Assembly (NCBI GenBank): GCA_902760345.1
Contig: CACWFY010000010.1
Location: 1 to 64,000, forward strand
Source: an uncultured Bacteroidales bacterium
GTDB taxonomy: Bacteria; Bacteroidota; Bacteroidia; Bacteroidales; Bacteroidaceae
Length of the DNA: 64,000 nucleotides
Direction of reading: 5' to 3'
Under the pieces are notes generated by a model, which ran no database searches, was not told the DNA's origin, and saw nothing but the letters and a program-made list of their open reading frames with translations. Shown piece after piece: positions 35,324 to 44,197 of the stretch (within the stretch, counting starts at the first letter, position 1; each line of letters begins with the position of its first letter). The position numbers were made by a program, and so were the translations under genes.

Positions 35324-36037
35324 TTATGATAATGAGTAAATGAATCCTTCACGTTCGTAGGCCTGTTCCAGACGTTCGATAGCTGCCACGTCATCGGCAG
35401 ACAGTTGGCATGTTTCGTCACAAAACGTTGCACGTATCAGTGGCTTGACGTCCTCAAGAGACAGCGACACATGGTCCTTTAGTAGCGTAATGCGCTGGCG
35501 CACACTCTGAATGCCTTTGGCCTGCAACTTATCGGGACCAGGGGTAATGGCATTGGTCATGTTGGTCATATCCGTATCGTATAGTAACGTACTATGTACA
35601 ATGGTACGCCCTGGCAAGTGATAGCAAGCTGTACCACAAACCTTCCTATCACCTATCATTACATCGTTACGACTGGTACCTACAGCCTCAACCCCTAAAC
35701 GGCGGAACACCAACAGCAATGTGTTCACGAAACGATTAAAAGCCAGACCAACGTTCTCTCCCCTAGTAATAAACGAAAGCATCACATTAGACTGGTCGGC
35801 ATATACGCATCCGCCCCCACTCTTCCGGCGAAAAACCTGAATGCCGTGATGGCGACAATAATCAATATTCACCTCACTATCCAACTGCTGGTTACGTCCA
35901 AAGATAACACTGGGGGCTACCTGCCACATAAAAAAGCTGTCATCAGCATCAAAATGACGAGCCACATACTCCTCCATAGCCAGATAGAAAGACAACTTCC
36001 TATTGGTAGAGAGGTCTGGCAGACTTATATATAGCAT
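35324..36037 (-). CDS. Lipoate-protein ligase family protein
   Basis: A 237-residue BPL/LPL-fold ligase. The lipoate-binding loop is RRKSGGGCVYADQ (near 70) and the adenylate-contacting lysine region is IGDRKVCGTACYHLPG (near 125), followed by HSTLLYDTDM. The separate C-terminal accessory domain of E. coli LplA is absent, as in several bacterial homologues. It should attach lipoate, or octanoate, to GcvH. It is the first gene of the gcv operon, which is convenient supply logic. Full activity without an LplB-type partner is not certain. Confidence 0.9.
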   Translation of the reverse strand: MLYISLPDLSTNRKLSFYLAMEEYVARHFDADDSFFMWQVAPSVIFGRNQQLDSEVNIDYCRHHGIQVFRRKSGGGCVYADQSNVMLSFITRGENVGLAFNRFVNTLLLVFRRLGVEAVGTSRNDVMIGDRKVCGTACYHLPGRTIVHSTLLYDTDMTNMTNAITPGPDKLQAKGIQSVRQRITLLKDHVSLSLEDVKPLIRATFCDETCQLSADDVAAIERLEQAYEREGFIYSLS

Positions 36038-36068
36038 AGATGTTTCAGATTTGAGGCATTTACAGGTG

Positions 36069-36147
36069 CAAATATATGAAGTTTTTATGTAATTAGCAAG
36101 AATTTTCGATTTAATTTTTGCAGTTCGCTCGCTTATTTGTATCTTTG
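36069..36147. promoter_or_regulatory. Divergent promoters: gcv operon and dxs operon
   Basis: Minus-strand TATATTTG (36069-36076) lies 31 bases ahead of the lipoate-ligase ATG. Plus-strand TATCTTTG (36140-36147) has TTTTG 19 bases upstream. The gcv leader is too short for a glycine riboswitch, and I see none. Confidence 0.6.
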
Positions 36148-36190
36148 CACCATAAAAAAGAAAAACATCGCAATATTGGACACATCGAAT

Positions 36191-38077
36191 ATGGGACTCT
36201 TATCCCAAATACAATATCCGTCCGACCTTAGGGAACTAAGTGTGGAACAATTGCCGCAGATTTGTCAGGAACTCCGCGAAGACATCGTGAAGGAGTTGTC
36301 TGTCAATCCTGGGCATCTGGCCTCCAGCCTAGGTGTAGCGGAAATCACGGTGGCACTGCACTACGTCTACGACACACCGGAAGACCGCATTGTGTGGGAT
36401 GTAGGCCATCAGGCCTATGGCCACAAGATTCTGACGGGTCGTCGCGAGCAGTTCAAGACCAATCGTAGGCTGGGTGGTATCAGACCATTCCCGTCGCCCG
36501 AAGAAAGCGAATACGACACGTTTATGTGCGGGCATGCCTCGAACAGCATCTCCGCAGCACTGGGCATGGCTGTAGCAGCCAAGATGGAAGGCAAGGACCG
36601 CCATGTGGTGGCTGTCATTGGAGACGGCGCCATGTCGGGAGGTTTGGCTTTCGAGGGGTTGAACAATGTGGCATCGAGCGACAATGACCTGCTCATCATT
36701 CTGAATGACAACAACATGTCTATCGACCGTGCGGTAGGTGGAATGCAGGAATACCTATTGTCGCTAAATACCAACGAGACCTATAACGCCATGCGCTTTA
36801 AGGTGTCAAGCTGGCTGCACAAGAAAGGGTTTCTGGAGGACGACCGCCGTCGTGGTCTGATTCGTCTGACCAATGCGCTGAAGAGTGCTATCTCTCACCA
36901 GCAGAACGTCTTCGAGGGTATGGACATCCGCTATTTCGGACCCTTCGACGGGCATAACGTCAAGGAGCTGGTACGCATACTGCGCCAGCTGAGAGGCATG
37001 AAAGGGCCGAAGCTGCTGCACTTGCACACACAGAAAGGTCACGGCTATGCGCCTGCCGAAAACGACGTCACTACGTGGCACGCCCCAGGCAAGTTTGACC
37101 CGGAGACAGGCGAGCGCATCATCAAAAACACAGAGGGGAAGCCTCCCCGTTTCCAGGACGTCTTTGGCGAGACGCTTTTAGAACTGGCTCAGCAAAACGA
37201 CAAGATTGTGGGTGTGACACCGGCCATGCCAACAGGCTGTTCGATGAACATCATGATGAAGGAGATGCCTGAACGCACGTTCGACGTAGGCATAGCCGAA
37301 GGCCACGCCATTACCTTCTCTGGGGGTATGGCTAAAGACGGATTGCAGCCTTTCTGTAACATCTACAGTGCTTTTGCGCAACGTGCCTACGACAATATTA
37401 TTCACGACATTGCCATACTGAAGTTGAACGTTGTCATCTGTCTGGATCGTGCCGGACTGGTCGGCGAAGACGGGCCAACCCACCACGGTGCTTTCGATTT
37501 GGCCGCGCTACGAACAGTTCCCAATCTGACCATTGCCTCGCCAATGGACGAGTGTGAACTGCGCCGGTTGATGTATACCGCCCAACTACCTGATAAGGGG
37601 CCCTTTGTCATTCGCTATCCGCGAGGCAACGGATCGGTGGTCGACTGGCGCTGTCCCTTTGAGGAAATCAAGATTGGTACAGGTCGCAAGTTGAAAGACG
37701 GTGAAGACCTTGCCGTCATTACCTTGGGGCCCATTGGGATAGACGCAGCCCAAGCCATTGGCGACAATCCTGCCGTAGCCCACTACGACCTGCGCTTCCT
37801 GAAGCCGTTGGACGAAGACCTGCTCGACGAAATAGGCCGCAGGTATCATAAGATCATCACCATTGAGAATGGCGTACGGGCTGGCGGCATGGGTTCAGCG
37901 GTACTGGAATGGATGAGCGACCACGGCTATCAGCCACACATCAAGCGCCTCGGACTGCCCGACAAGTTTGTGGAACACGGAAAGGTCAGCGAACTTCAAG
38001 CTATCGTGGGTATTGACAAGGAAAGCATCAAGAACGCTATTAGCCAAATGCTAACAGCTAAAAGCGAAGAGATATGA
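36191..38077 (+). CDS. dxs: 1-deoxy-D-xylulose-5-phosphate synthase
   Basis: A 628-residue thiamine-diphosphate enzyme that condenses pyruvate and glyceraldehyde-3-phosphate, the first step of the MEP isoprenoid pathway. Motifs are [17 protein letters not shown] (near 60), the ThDP/Mg motif [16 protein letters not shown] (near 143) and the transketolase-type [15 protein letters not shown] (near 418). ATG 36191 is chosen since earlier in-frame codons precede the predicted transcription start. The stop overlaps trkA by four bases. Co-transcription with potassium-uptake genes is seen in other Bacteroidales as far as I recall. Confidence 0.96.
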   Translation: MGLLSQIQYPSDLRELSVEQLPQICQELREDIVKELSVNPGHLASSLGVAEITVALHYVYDTPEDRIVWDVGHQAYGHKILTGRREQFKTNRRLGGIRPFPSPEESEYDTFMCGHASNSISAALGMAVAAKMEGKDRHVVAVIGDGAMSGGLAFEGLNNVASSDNDLLIILNDNNMSIDRAVGGMQEYLLSLNTNETYNAMRFKVSSWLHKKGFLEDDRRRGLIRLTNALKSAISHQQNVFEGMDIRYFGPFDGHNVKELVRILRQLRGMKGPKLLHLHTQKGHGYAPAENDVTTWHAPGKFDPETGERIIKNTEGKPPRFQDVFGETLLELAQQNDKIVGVTPAMPTGCSMNIMMKEMPERTFDVGIAEGHAITFSGGMAKDGLQPFCNIYSAFAQRAYDNIIHDIAILKLNVVICLDRAGLVGEDGPTHHGAFDLAALRTVPNLTIASPMDECELRRLMYTAQLPDKGPFVIRYPRGNGSVVDWRCPFEEIKIGTGRKLKDGEDLAVITLGPIGIDAAQAIGDNPAVAHYDLRFLKPLDEDLLDEIGRRYHKIITIENGVRAGGMGSAVLEWMSDHGYQPHIKRLGLPDKFVEHGKVSELQAIVGIDKESIKNAISQMLTAKSEEI

Positions 38078-39432
38078 AAATCATCATTGGCGGGGCAGGC
38101 GCTGTAGGTACTCACCTGTCGAAACTACTGTCGAAAGACCATCAGGACTGCGTGCTCATCGACGACCAGATAGAGCGCCTGGCTGGTTTGGAGAGCAAAT
38201 ACGACATCATGACGCTGCACGGTTCGCCGACGAGCATCCACACGCTGAAGGAAGCGGGTGCCGAGCATGCCGACCTATTTGTCGGCGTCACTACCGACGA
38301 GAGCCGCAACATGAATGCCTGCATGATAGCCCATGCCCTGGGCACCAAGAAGACCGTAGCCCGTATTGACAACTACGAATATCTGGCTCCTGCGCAGAAA
38401 GAATTCTTCGAGACGATGGGCATCAACTCGCTCATCTACCCGGAGGTGCTGGCCGCCATTGACATCACCAATGGCCTGAAGATGTCGTGGGTACGCCAGC
38501 GATGGGATGTCCATGGTGGTGCACTGGTTATGCTGGGCATCAAGCTTCGCGAGACCTGCGAGATACTGAACCAGCCGCTCAAGAACCTTTGCGGACCTGA
38601 CGACCCCTACCACATTGTTGCCATCAAGCGCCACGACGAGACGCTGATTCCTGGCGGTAACGATGAGTTGCGCGTCAACGACATTGCCTACTTTATGACC
38701 ACCCGTGAATATATTCCCTATATCCGCAAGATATCGGGCAAAGAGCACTATGCCGACGTCAAGAACGTCATCATCATGGGTGGCGGAAAGACCTCAGTAC
38801 GAGTGGCTTTGACGGCTCCCGACTACATGAACCTGAAAATCATCGAGGCCGACGAACAACGCTGTGAACGGCTCAACGAACTGCTGAACGATGTCGACAC
38901 AATGGTGATTCACGGTGATGGCCGCGACCTGGGACTGCTGCAGGAGGAGGGCATCCAGAACACGCAGGCCTTTGTGGCACTGACGGGTAATGCCGAGACC
39001 AACATTCTGGCCTGTCTGACGGCTAAGCGACTGGGTGTACGCAAGACGGTGGCAATGGTCGAGAACCTCGACTATGTCGAGATGGCCGAGAGCCTGGACA
39101 TCGGCACCATCATCAACAAAAAGACGCTGGCGGCAGGACACATCTACCAGATGATGCTCGATGCCGACGTGACAAACGTACGCTCGCTGATGATGGTCGA
39201 CTCAGACGTTGCTGAATTTGTAGCCGCTGAGGGGTCGAAAGTCACCAAGAAAGCCGTTAAGGACCTGGGCCTGCCCTTTGGTGTCACCATTGGCGGACTG
39301 GTGCGCAACAACCAAGGCATACTTGTCAATGGTAATACCCAAATTGAGGCTGGCGACTCCGTCATGGTGTTCTGTCACGAACAGAACCTGAAGAAACTGG
39401 AGAAATTTTTCAAGGCCGACACACTATGGTGA
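38074..39432 (+). CDS. trkA: Trk system potassium uptake regulatory protein
   Basis: A 452-residue cytoplasmic gating subunit with two RCK repeats. The first NAD(H)-binding motif is [15 protein letters not shown] (4-18) and the second is [13 protein letters not shown] (near 232). Each is followed by a TrkA-C domain (about 145-225 and 365-450). It assembles as a ring beneath TrkH and controls K+ entry in response to nucleotide binding. It overlaps dxs by four bases and trkH by seven. Confidence 0.95.
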   Translation: MKIIIGGAGAVGTHLSKLLSKDHQDCVLIDDQIERLAGLESKYDIMTLHGSPTSIHTLKEAGAEHADLFVGVTTDESRNMNACMIAHALGTKKTVARIDNYEYLAPAQKEFFETMGINSLIYPEVLAAIDITNGLKMSWVRQRWDVHGGALVMLGIKLRETCEILNQPLKNLCGPDDPYHIVAIKRHDETLIPGGNDELRVNDIAYFMTTREYIPYIRKISGKEHYADVKNVIIMGGGKTSVRVALTAPDYMNLKIIEADEQRCERLNELLNDVDTMVIHGDGRDLGLLQEEGIQNTQAFVALTGNAETNILACLTAKRLGVRKTVAMVENLDYVEMAESLDIGTIINKKTLAAGHIYQMMLDADVTNVRSLMMVDSDVAEFVAAEGSKVTKKAVKDLGLPFGVTIGGLVRNNQGILVNGNTQIEAGDSVMVFCHEQNLKKLEKFFKADTLW

Positions 39433-40886
39433 ACTTCCGCCTGATATACAAGATTCTCGGCTCGCTGCTCTTTCTGCTGGCTGTGCTGATGCTAGGATGT
39501 GTAGGCATTGCCGCCTTCTTCAAAGAAGACGACACTATCGCCTTCCTGATATCAACCATCTTCTGCTTCTGCTGTGGCCTTGTCATGAAATATCTGGGCC
39601 GCGAAGCCATCAACAGCCTCAGCCGTCGCGACGCCTACCTGCTGGTAACAGTCACATGGGTAGTGTTCAGCTTATTCGGCATGCTACCATTTATCATCAG
39701 CGGCTACATCCCCAACATCACCGATGCTTTCTTCGAGACCATGTCGGGCTTCTCGACGACAGGCGCCACTATTCTTGATGACGTAGAGATACTGCCCCAC
39801 GCGTCACTCTTCTGGCGCACACAGACCCAGTGGATAGGCGGTTTGGGAATTGTATTCTTTACCATTGCCATCTTGCCGTCAATGGTAGGCAGTGGCAGTG
39901 TAAGGGTGTTTGCCGCTGAAGCGACAGGTCCTCTGCGTAGCAAGATGCACCCACGCCTGTCGACGATGGCCAAATGGATCTGGACCATTTATTTTGCGCT
40001 GACCATAGCCTGTGTGTTGTCATACTATGCAGCCGGCATGGGTTTGTTCGACAGCATCAACTACGCCATGACCACTACAGCCACAGGTGGTTTCTCCACC
40101 CACAACGACTCTGCTGAGTTTTTTCGTTCTCCCAGCATTGAGTACCTCTGCACGCTCTTCATGTTCCTGGCAGGTATCAACTTCATGATGCTTTACCTTG
40201 GCATCTTTAAGCGTCAGTTGATGACACTGCTCAAGAGTTCGGAGTTCAAGATGTATATCACGATTGTCTTCATTTCGACGGCTTGGATTCTATACCTGCT
40301 GATGACCCGCAACGGTTACGGACTGGAGCGCGCCTTCCGTTGTGCGCTGTTCCAAGTAGTGTCGTTTATGACCACCACTGGCCTGTTCAACGACGATGCT
40401 GCCATGTGGCCTCACATCACGTGGGTCATCCTAGGCTGCTTGATGTTCTGTGGTGCGTGTGCTGGTTCAACGACGGGCGGTTTCAAGTGCATCCGTCTGG
40501 TGATGGTGCTCAAGGTGTTGCGCAACGAGTTCCACAAACTATTACATCCTAACGCCGTGCTGCCCGTCAAGGTCAACGGTGTCCCTGTGCCTCGCGCCCA
40601 GCTGTCGACGCTGCTGGCCTTCTTTGCTATCTTCACGCTGATGGTGCTGCTGACGGCCACGCTGATGATTGCCGCAGGCATCGACAACACCAATGCTATC
40701 ACCATCTCGCTGAGCTGTATCAGCAATGTGGGGCCCACCTTGGGCACACAGATTGGACCAGTGATGTCGTGGAGCGAACTGCCCGACTACGTCAAGTGGC
40801 TCTGTTCCTTCCTGATGCTTGTCGGCCGTCTGGAAATCATGTCTGTACTGGTGCTGTTTACTCGGGCTTTTTGGAAAGACAATTGA
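39426..40886 (+). CDS. trkH: Trk/Ktr-type potassium channel subunit
   Basis: A 486-residue membrane protein with four M1-P-M2 repeats. The selectivity-filter glycines are visible in SGFSTTGATILDD (near 108), TTTATGGFSTH (near 218), FMTTTGLF (near 317) and ISNVGPTLG (near 432). It forms the K+ pore partnered by TrkA. Length is normal. Its last 29 bases overlap the end of the convergent DUF4435 gene, an unusually long convergent overlap for this window. Confidence 0.95.
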   Translation: MVNFRLIYKILGSLLFLLAVLMLGCVGIAAFFKEDDTIAFLISTIFCFCCGLVMKYLGREAINSLSRRDAYLLVTVTWVVFSLFGMLPFIISGYIPNITDAFFETMSGFSTTGATILDDVEILPHASLFWRTQTQWIGGLGIVFFTIAILPSMVGSGSVRVFAAEATGPLRSKMHPRLSTMAKWIWTIYFALTIACVLSYYAAGMGLFDSINYAMTTTATGGFSTHNDSAEFFRSPSIEYLCTLFMFLAGINFMMLYLGIFKRQLMTLLKSSEFKMYITIVFISTAWILYLLMTRNGYGLERAFRCALFQVVSFMTTTGLFNDDAAMWPHITWVILGCLMFCGACAGSTTGGFKCIRLVMVLKVLRNEFHKLLHPNAVLPVKVNGVPVPRAQLSTLLAFFAIFTLMVLLTATLMIAAGIDNTNAITISLSCISNVGPTLGTQIGPVMSWSELPDYVKWLCSFLMLVGRLEIMSVLVLFTRAFWKDN

Positions 40887-41868
40887 AATAGTGGTCTAAA
40901 TCTTTCCGAATGCGCCAATACTGTTCGGAAAGCACATAGCCCACATTCTTTTTTAACATCTGACGGATGTCCTGTAATGAGTGTTCGTAGCAGGACATTT
41001 CGTTTTTACGCTGCATGTGGTGGCGAGCTGTGCGATATATCTCGTCTTGCCGTTCCTGTCGCAGTCGGTTGCACACCTTAGTTAATATAGGCACCACAAC
41101 CACATCGAACAGGTGGTGCCCCTGAATATAGAGATAGGTAGTCTGCGGCGTCACACCCAATGCCTTGATACCCTCCTTGGTCTTCAGGTATTCCTCCTTG
41201 GCGTCAGGAAACTGTTGCTGCAACTGATGCACCTTCGTTCCCACCTTCTTTCGCAGATGGTTGATAGAACCCTGAGGCTCCATCACGTTAAATCCTCCTG
41301 GATCGGCCACTCTTGAGAAGTCGGTCATAGAGAACTTGTTATGATGGCCTGTACGATAAGACCATACCGACCAGACGAACAGAGGGAAGATGGCCTCACT
41401 ATACCGGCTCAGATAGTCCTCGAAGTCGAAGATGCGGTGGTCGTTCAGCGTCACCGCTACCGTCACGTCGTGCAGCGACGGGGCATAGCATTGCAGGTTT
41501 TCAATAGCATAGGCATAAGTATGAAACACATACTCTCCCTGCAACACCCGGCGCGACTGCTCGGTAGCACCCTGCAACAAATAGTCGTAGTCGGCATCCA
41601 CGCAGGCTATCATGTCGGGGCCTATCCTATCACCGATAAAGTTCATCAGCACCGACTTCTTTCCTCGTTCCAGTTTCTGGTGCGAGGGTAGCATCACCTC
41701 AAAGAAGCGGGTCTCGTCCTCATAGCGTGTCAGCACAGTACGCCAAAAGAATACGTCGTCGTAGCTCTCGACGTAAGCCACAATGCGGCGCCGTGCCTTC
41801 TTCGAGGTCAAGTTGTTCGCAGCCTCGAAGTACCTGCTGTTCAGATTGTCACCAAGCCTGCTGGGCAT
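40858..41868 (-). CDS. DUF4435 (TOPRIM-like) protein, probable nuclease effector
   Basis: A 336-residue protein with the DUF4435 layout related to TOPRIM/OLD nucleases: an early glutamate in VAYVESYDDVFFW (near 30), GKKSVLMNF (near 70), the acidic pair in ACVDADYDYL (near 89) and YAIENLQCY (near 120). In the PARIS anti-phage system, AriB is a DUF4435 protein released by an AAA ATPase partner, AriA. Here the AAA gene lies nine bases upstream in the same direction. The nuclease or toxin role is inference from this architecture. It could also be an uncharacterised core-genome pair. Confidence 0.78.
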   Translation of the reverse strand: MPSRLGDNLNSRYFEAANNLTSKKARRRIVAYVESYDDVFFWRTVLTRYEDETRFFEVMLPSHQKLERGKKSVLMNFIGDRIGPDMIACVDADYDYLLQGATEQSRRVLQGEYVFHTYAYAIENLQCYAPSLHDVTVAVTLNDHRIFDFEDYLSRYSEAIFPLFVWSVWSYRTGHHNKFSMTDFSRVADPGGFNVMEPQGSINHLRKKVGTKVHQLQQQFPDAKEEYLKTKEGIKALGVTPQTTYLYIQGHHLFDVVVVPILTKVCNRLRQERQDEIYRTARHHMQRKNEMSCYEHSLQDIRQMLKKNVGYVLSEQYWRIRKDLDHYFNCLSKKPE

Positions 41869-41877
41869 AATTATGAA

Positions 41878-42681
41878 TTAGATAGTAATATCACTTACTT
41901 CCGTCACACGATCCATCCAGCCATTCATAATCACGGCAGGTGAATGGGTGGTCAGGATGATCTGCACGTTGGGGTTCAGCTCGACAATGAGGTCGATGAG
42001 CCGCTTCTGCCACTCGATGTGCAGGCTCACCTCCGGCTCGTCCATAAACAACACGTAGGGCTGCTGGTTTTCCACCAACACCGTCAGCAGGATGGCCAGC
42101 ATCTGCTTTTCGCCACTCGACAGTTGATAGGGCACCAGCGTCTCACCAATCTGCGAGAAACGAATCTCGTTCTCCGTACGCACAATCTTCTTGCCCGTCT
42201 CGGCAAAGAGGTCATCCACCATATCCTGGAAACGCGTCTTAGCCTGCGACAGTTGCTGGGCAGCATCGGCATGTCCCTGCTGCAACTCGGCAATGATGCA
42301 GTTGCCAACATTCACCTGGTAGTCCAGATACTTGCGTTGCAGGTGGTATAGCTGGAAGTCCAGGGCCGACCGTATGCGTGCATCGACCATATTCAGTGTC
42401 TCGTTGTCGAGCACTGGCGAGTCCAGCGAACGGATGATGTCAAAGCGGATGTGCGTGGCATCCTCAGGCTCAGCGGTGATGTGTACCCCTTTCAGCAGGT
42501 GGTTCACCAGGTCGCCATTGGTACAGACACTACGGAACACCTTGTTCAGGATGGTCGACTTACCCACGCCGTTGATACCGCTCAGGATATTCACCTGCGG
42601 GTCCAACTGCCACAGAATGTGCTTCTTACCGCTCCAGAGGGAGTCTATCTCAATCTGTTTGATATACTCAGCGTACTTCAT
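41878..42681 (-). CDS. AAA/ABC-type ATPase, partner of the DUF4435 protein
   Basis: A 267-residue SMC/ABC-like ATPase. It shows Walker A in SGINGVGKSTIL (near 35), an ABC signature LSSGEKQMLAIL (near 188), Walker B VLFMDEPEVSLHIEWQ (near 209) and an H-loop TTHSPAVI (near 243). The coiled insertion between Walker A and signature is short, so it is smaller than the AriA ATPases I recall. It is transcribed first from a TATATTTG promoter, followed by the DUF4435 gene. A sensor/trigger role is inferred. Confidence 0.82.
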   Translation of the reverse strand: MKYAEYIKQIEIDSLWSGKKHILWQLDPQVNILSGINGVGKSTILNKVFRSVCTNGDLVNHLLKGVHITAEPEDATHIRFDIIRSLDSPVLDNETLNMVDARIRSALDFQLYHLQRKYLDYQVNVGNCIIAELQQGHADAAQQLSQAKTRFQDMVDDLFAETGKKIVRTENEIRFSQIGETLVPYQLSSGEKQMLAILLTVLVENQQPYVLFMDEPEVSLHIEWQKRLIDLIVELNPNVQIILTTHSPAVIMNGWMDRVTEVSDITI

Positions 42682-42700
42682 AGTTTTATGTTTTATGACG

Positions 42701-42760
42701 CAAATATACGAAATAATTATGAAATAGGAATCAAGAATTAAGAATTATTTCGTAATTTTG
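42701..42760. promoter_or_regulatory. Divergent promoters: AAA-DUF4435 pair and EamA transporter
   Basis: Minus strand TATATTTG (42701-42708), 19 bases from the ATPase ATG. Plus strand TAATTTTG (42753-42760), only four bases before the GTG of the transporter gene. Between them are AATTAAGAATTA micro-repeats. Confidence 0.5.
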
Positions 42761-42764
42761 CAAC

Positions 42765-43688
42765 GTGAAACAAAACAAACCACTTATAGCTCATCTCAGC
42801 ATGTTTGGCGCCTGTGCCGGCTGGGGACTCATGGCTCCTGTAGGCAAGGATGCTATGACCCACGGCTTCGACGGCCTGTCGATGGTCACCTTCCGTGTGG
42901 TCGGCGCCTGCCTGCTGTTCTGGATTGCCTCGCTGTTCGCTCCCAAGGAACAGGTTCCCCTGAAAGACAAGCTGATGTTCATCGGTGCCGCCGTCTTCGG
43001 ACTGGTGTGCAACCAGTGTTGCTACACCATCGGACTGTCCATCACCTCGCCCATCAATGCCAGCATCGTCACCACCTCCATGCCTATCTTCGCCATGCTG
43101 CTGGCCGCCCTCATCCTGAAAGAGCCCGTTACCGGCAAGAAGGCGCTGGGTGTACTCATGGGCTGTAGCGGAGCACTCATGCTCATCCTCACCTCGGCGT
43201 CACACGCCAGCGACAAGGTGGGCGACATCCGCGGCGACCTGCTCTGCCTGTTTGCGCAGTTCTCGTTCGCACTCTACCTGTCGCTGTTCAATCCGCTGAT
43301 ACGCCGCTACAACGTGTTCACCATCAACAAATACATGTTCTCGTGGGCCACGCTGATGTTGCTGCCCTTCACCTTCAGCCATGTCAGCGACGTCGTCAGC
43401 CAGTCCATCCCCGTCACCACGTGGCTCGAAGTGGCCTATGTGGTCGTCGTTGGCACCTTCTTCGGCTACATCCTCACCATGATTGGCCAGCGCACCCTGC
43501 GCCCCACCGTGGTCAGCGTCTACAACTACGTACAGCCCATCGTCTCTGTCGCCGCCTCGCTACTTATGGGCATCGGTATTCTCAAGCCCACACACGCCCT
43601 GGCCGTCATCCTCGTCTTCAGTGGTGTCTGGCTGGTCACCAAGTCGAAGTCGCGACGCGATATGGAAGAAGAGAATGTAGACAATTAA
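42765..43688 (+). CDS. EamA/DMT-family transporter
   Basis: A 307-residue inner-membrane protein with ten predicted spans in two EamA repeats (about 10-140 and 155-295). SITSPINASIVTTSMPIF near 90 and GYILTMIGQRTLRPTVVSVYNY near 235 (18-residue core IGQRTLRPTVVSVYNYVQ) are family-typical. Substrates are usually metabolites or amino acids, not predictable here. Homology extends to the first residues (KPLIAHLSMFGACAGWG), supporting the GTG start at 42765 even though it lies almost on the expected transcription start. The C-terminal tail is charged. Confidence 0.88.
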   Translation: MKQNKPLIAHLSMFGACAGWGLMAPVGKDAMTHGFDGLSMVTFRVVGACLLFWIASLFAPKEQVPLKDKLMFIGAAVFGLVCNQCCYTIGLSITSPINASIVTTSMPIFAMLLAALILKEPVTGKKALGVLMGCSGALMLILTSASHASDKVGDIRGDLLCLFAQFSFALYLSLFNPLIRRYNVFTINKYMFSWATLMLLPFTFSHVSDVVSQSIPVTTWLEVAYVVVVGTFFGYILTMIGQRTLRPTVVSVYNYVQPIVSVAASLLMGIGILKPTHALAVILVFSGVWLVTKSKSRRDMEEENVDN

Positions 43689-43777
43689 TTTGAAACGGCC
43701 AAAAGAAAAGTGGAAAAAGTTTAGGGCTGGCTCGCTGAAGTCAACAAAAAACAGGGATTCGCAAAAAGAGTTAACTG

Positions 43778-43972
43778 TTACCTAAATCGTTGGGAAGGCC
43801 TTTGTAGAAAGGGGATACAGAAAGGTAACTCTCAAAATAGACTTACCTGAGAGTTACCTAAGAGTTACCTGAGTGAGGTGTTAGGTAAGTCTCAGGTAAG
43901 TCTTTCGAAAGACTTACCTGGCCGCAATCCCTTTGTGCATCGGGGTTTGAGGGCTGCTTAGGTAAGAGGTAA
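43778..43972. repeat. Interspersed TTACCT/AGGTAA 11-bp repeats with a 28-bp palindrome
   Basis: TTACCT begins at 43843, 43854 and 43865 (11-base steps, units GAGTTACCTRA). AGGTAA begins at 43883 and 43894 (11 bases), and further copies lie at 43778, 43823, 43914, 43960 and 43967. A perfect 28-base palindrome spans 43893-43920 (arm CAGGTAAGTCTTTC). It may form cruciform or RNA hairpins. The start of the 509-base spacer (43689-43777) shows nothing recognisable. Confidence 0.8.
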
Positions 43973-43988
43973 CACTTTTTTGTCAATC

Positions 43989-44197
43989 ACGTCCCACATC
44001 GACGGGCAGCATGTGCCACTTAGACGGTCATCAAGTGCCACATAGACGACTACAAAGTGGCACATAGACGACCACAAAGTGCCACATAGACGGGTAGCAA
44101 GTAGGGGCAAAATGAAAACTATGTTTTCACGGCTCGAAAACATAGTTTTGAACACGTGAAAACATAGTATTCACCGAGTGAAAACGTAGTATTGATT
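43989..44197 (-). repeat. Ten-unit composite array with 22-bp period (copy 2)
   Basis: On the plus strand, units of the AAGTGCCA type start at 43989, 44011, 44033, 44055, 44077 and 44099; the first, second and sixth are degenerate. Units of the AAACATAG/AAACGTAG type start at 44116, 44138, 44160 and 44182. All steps are 22 bases except 44099 to 44116, a five-base loss. Order and orientation of the two unit types match copy 1. The last unit overlaps the stop codon of the leftward lipoprotein gene. Confidence 0.85.

Noticed and set aside
36038-36068. Glycine riboswitch ahead of the gcv operon
   Set aside because: The leader from the -7 box to the start codon is only about 30 bases, too short for the aptamer.
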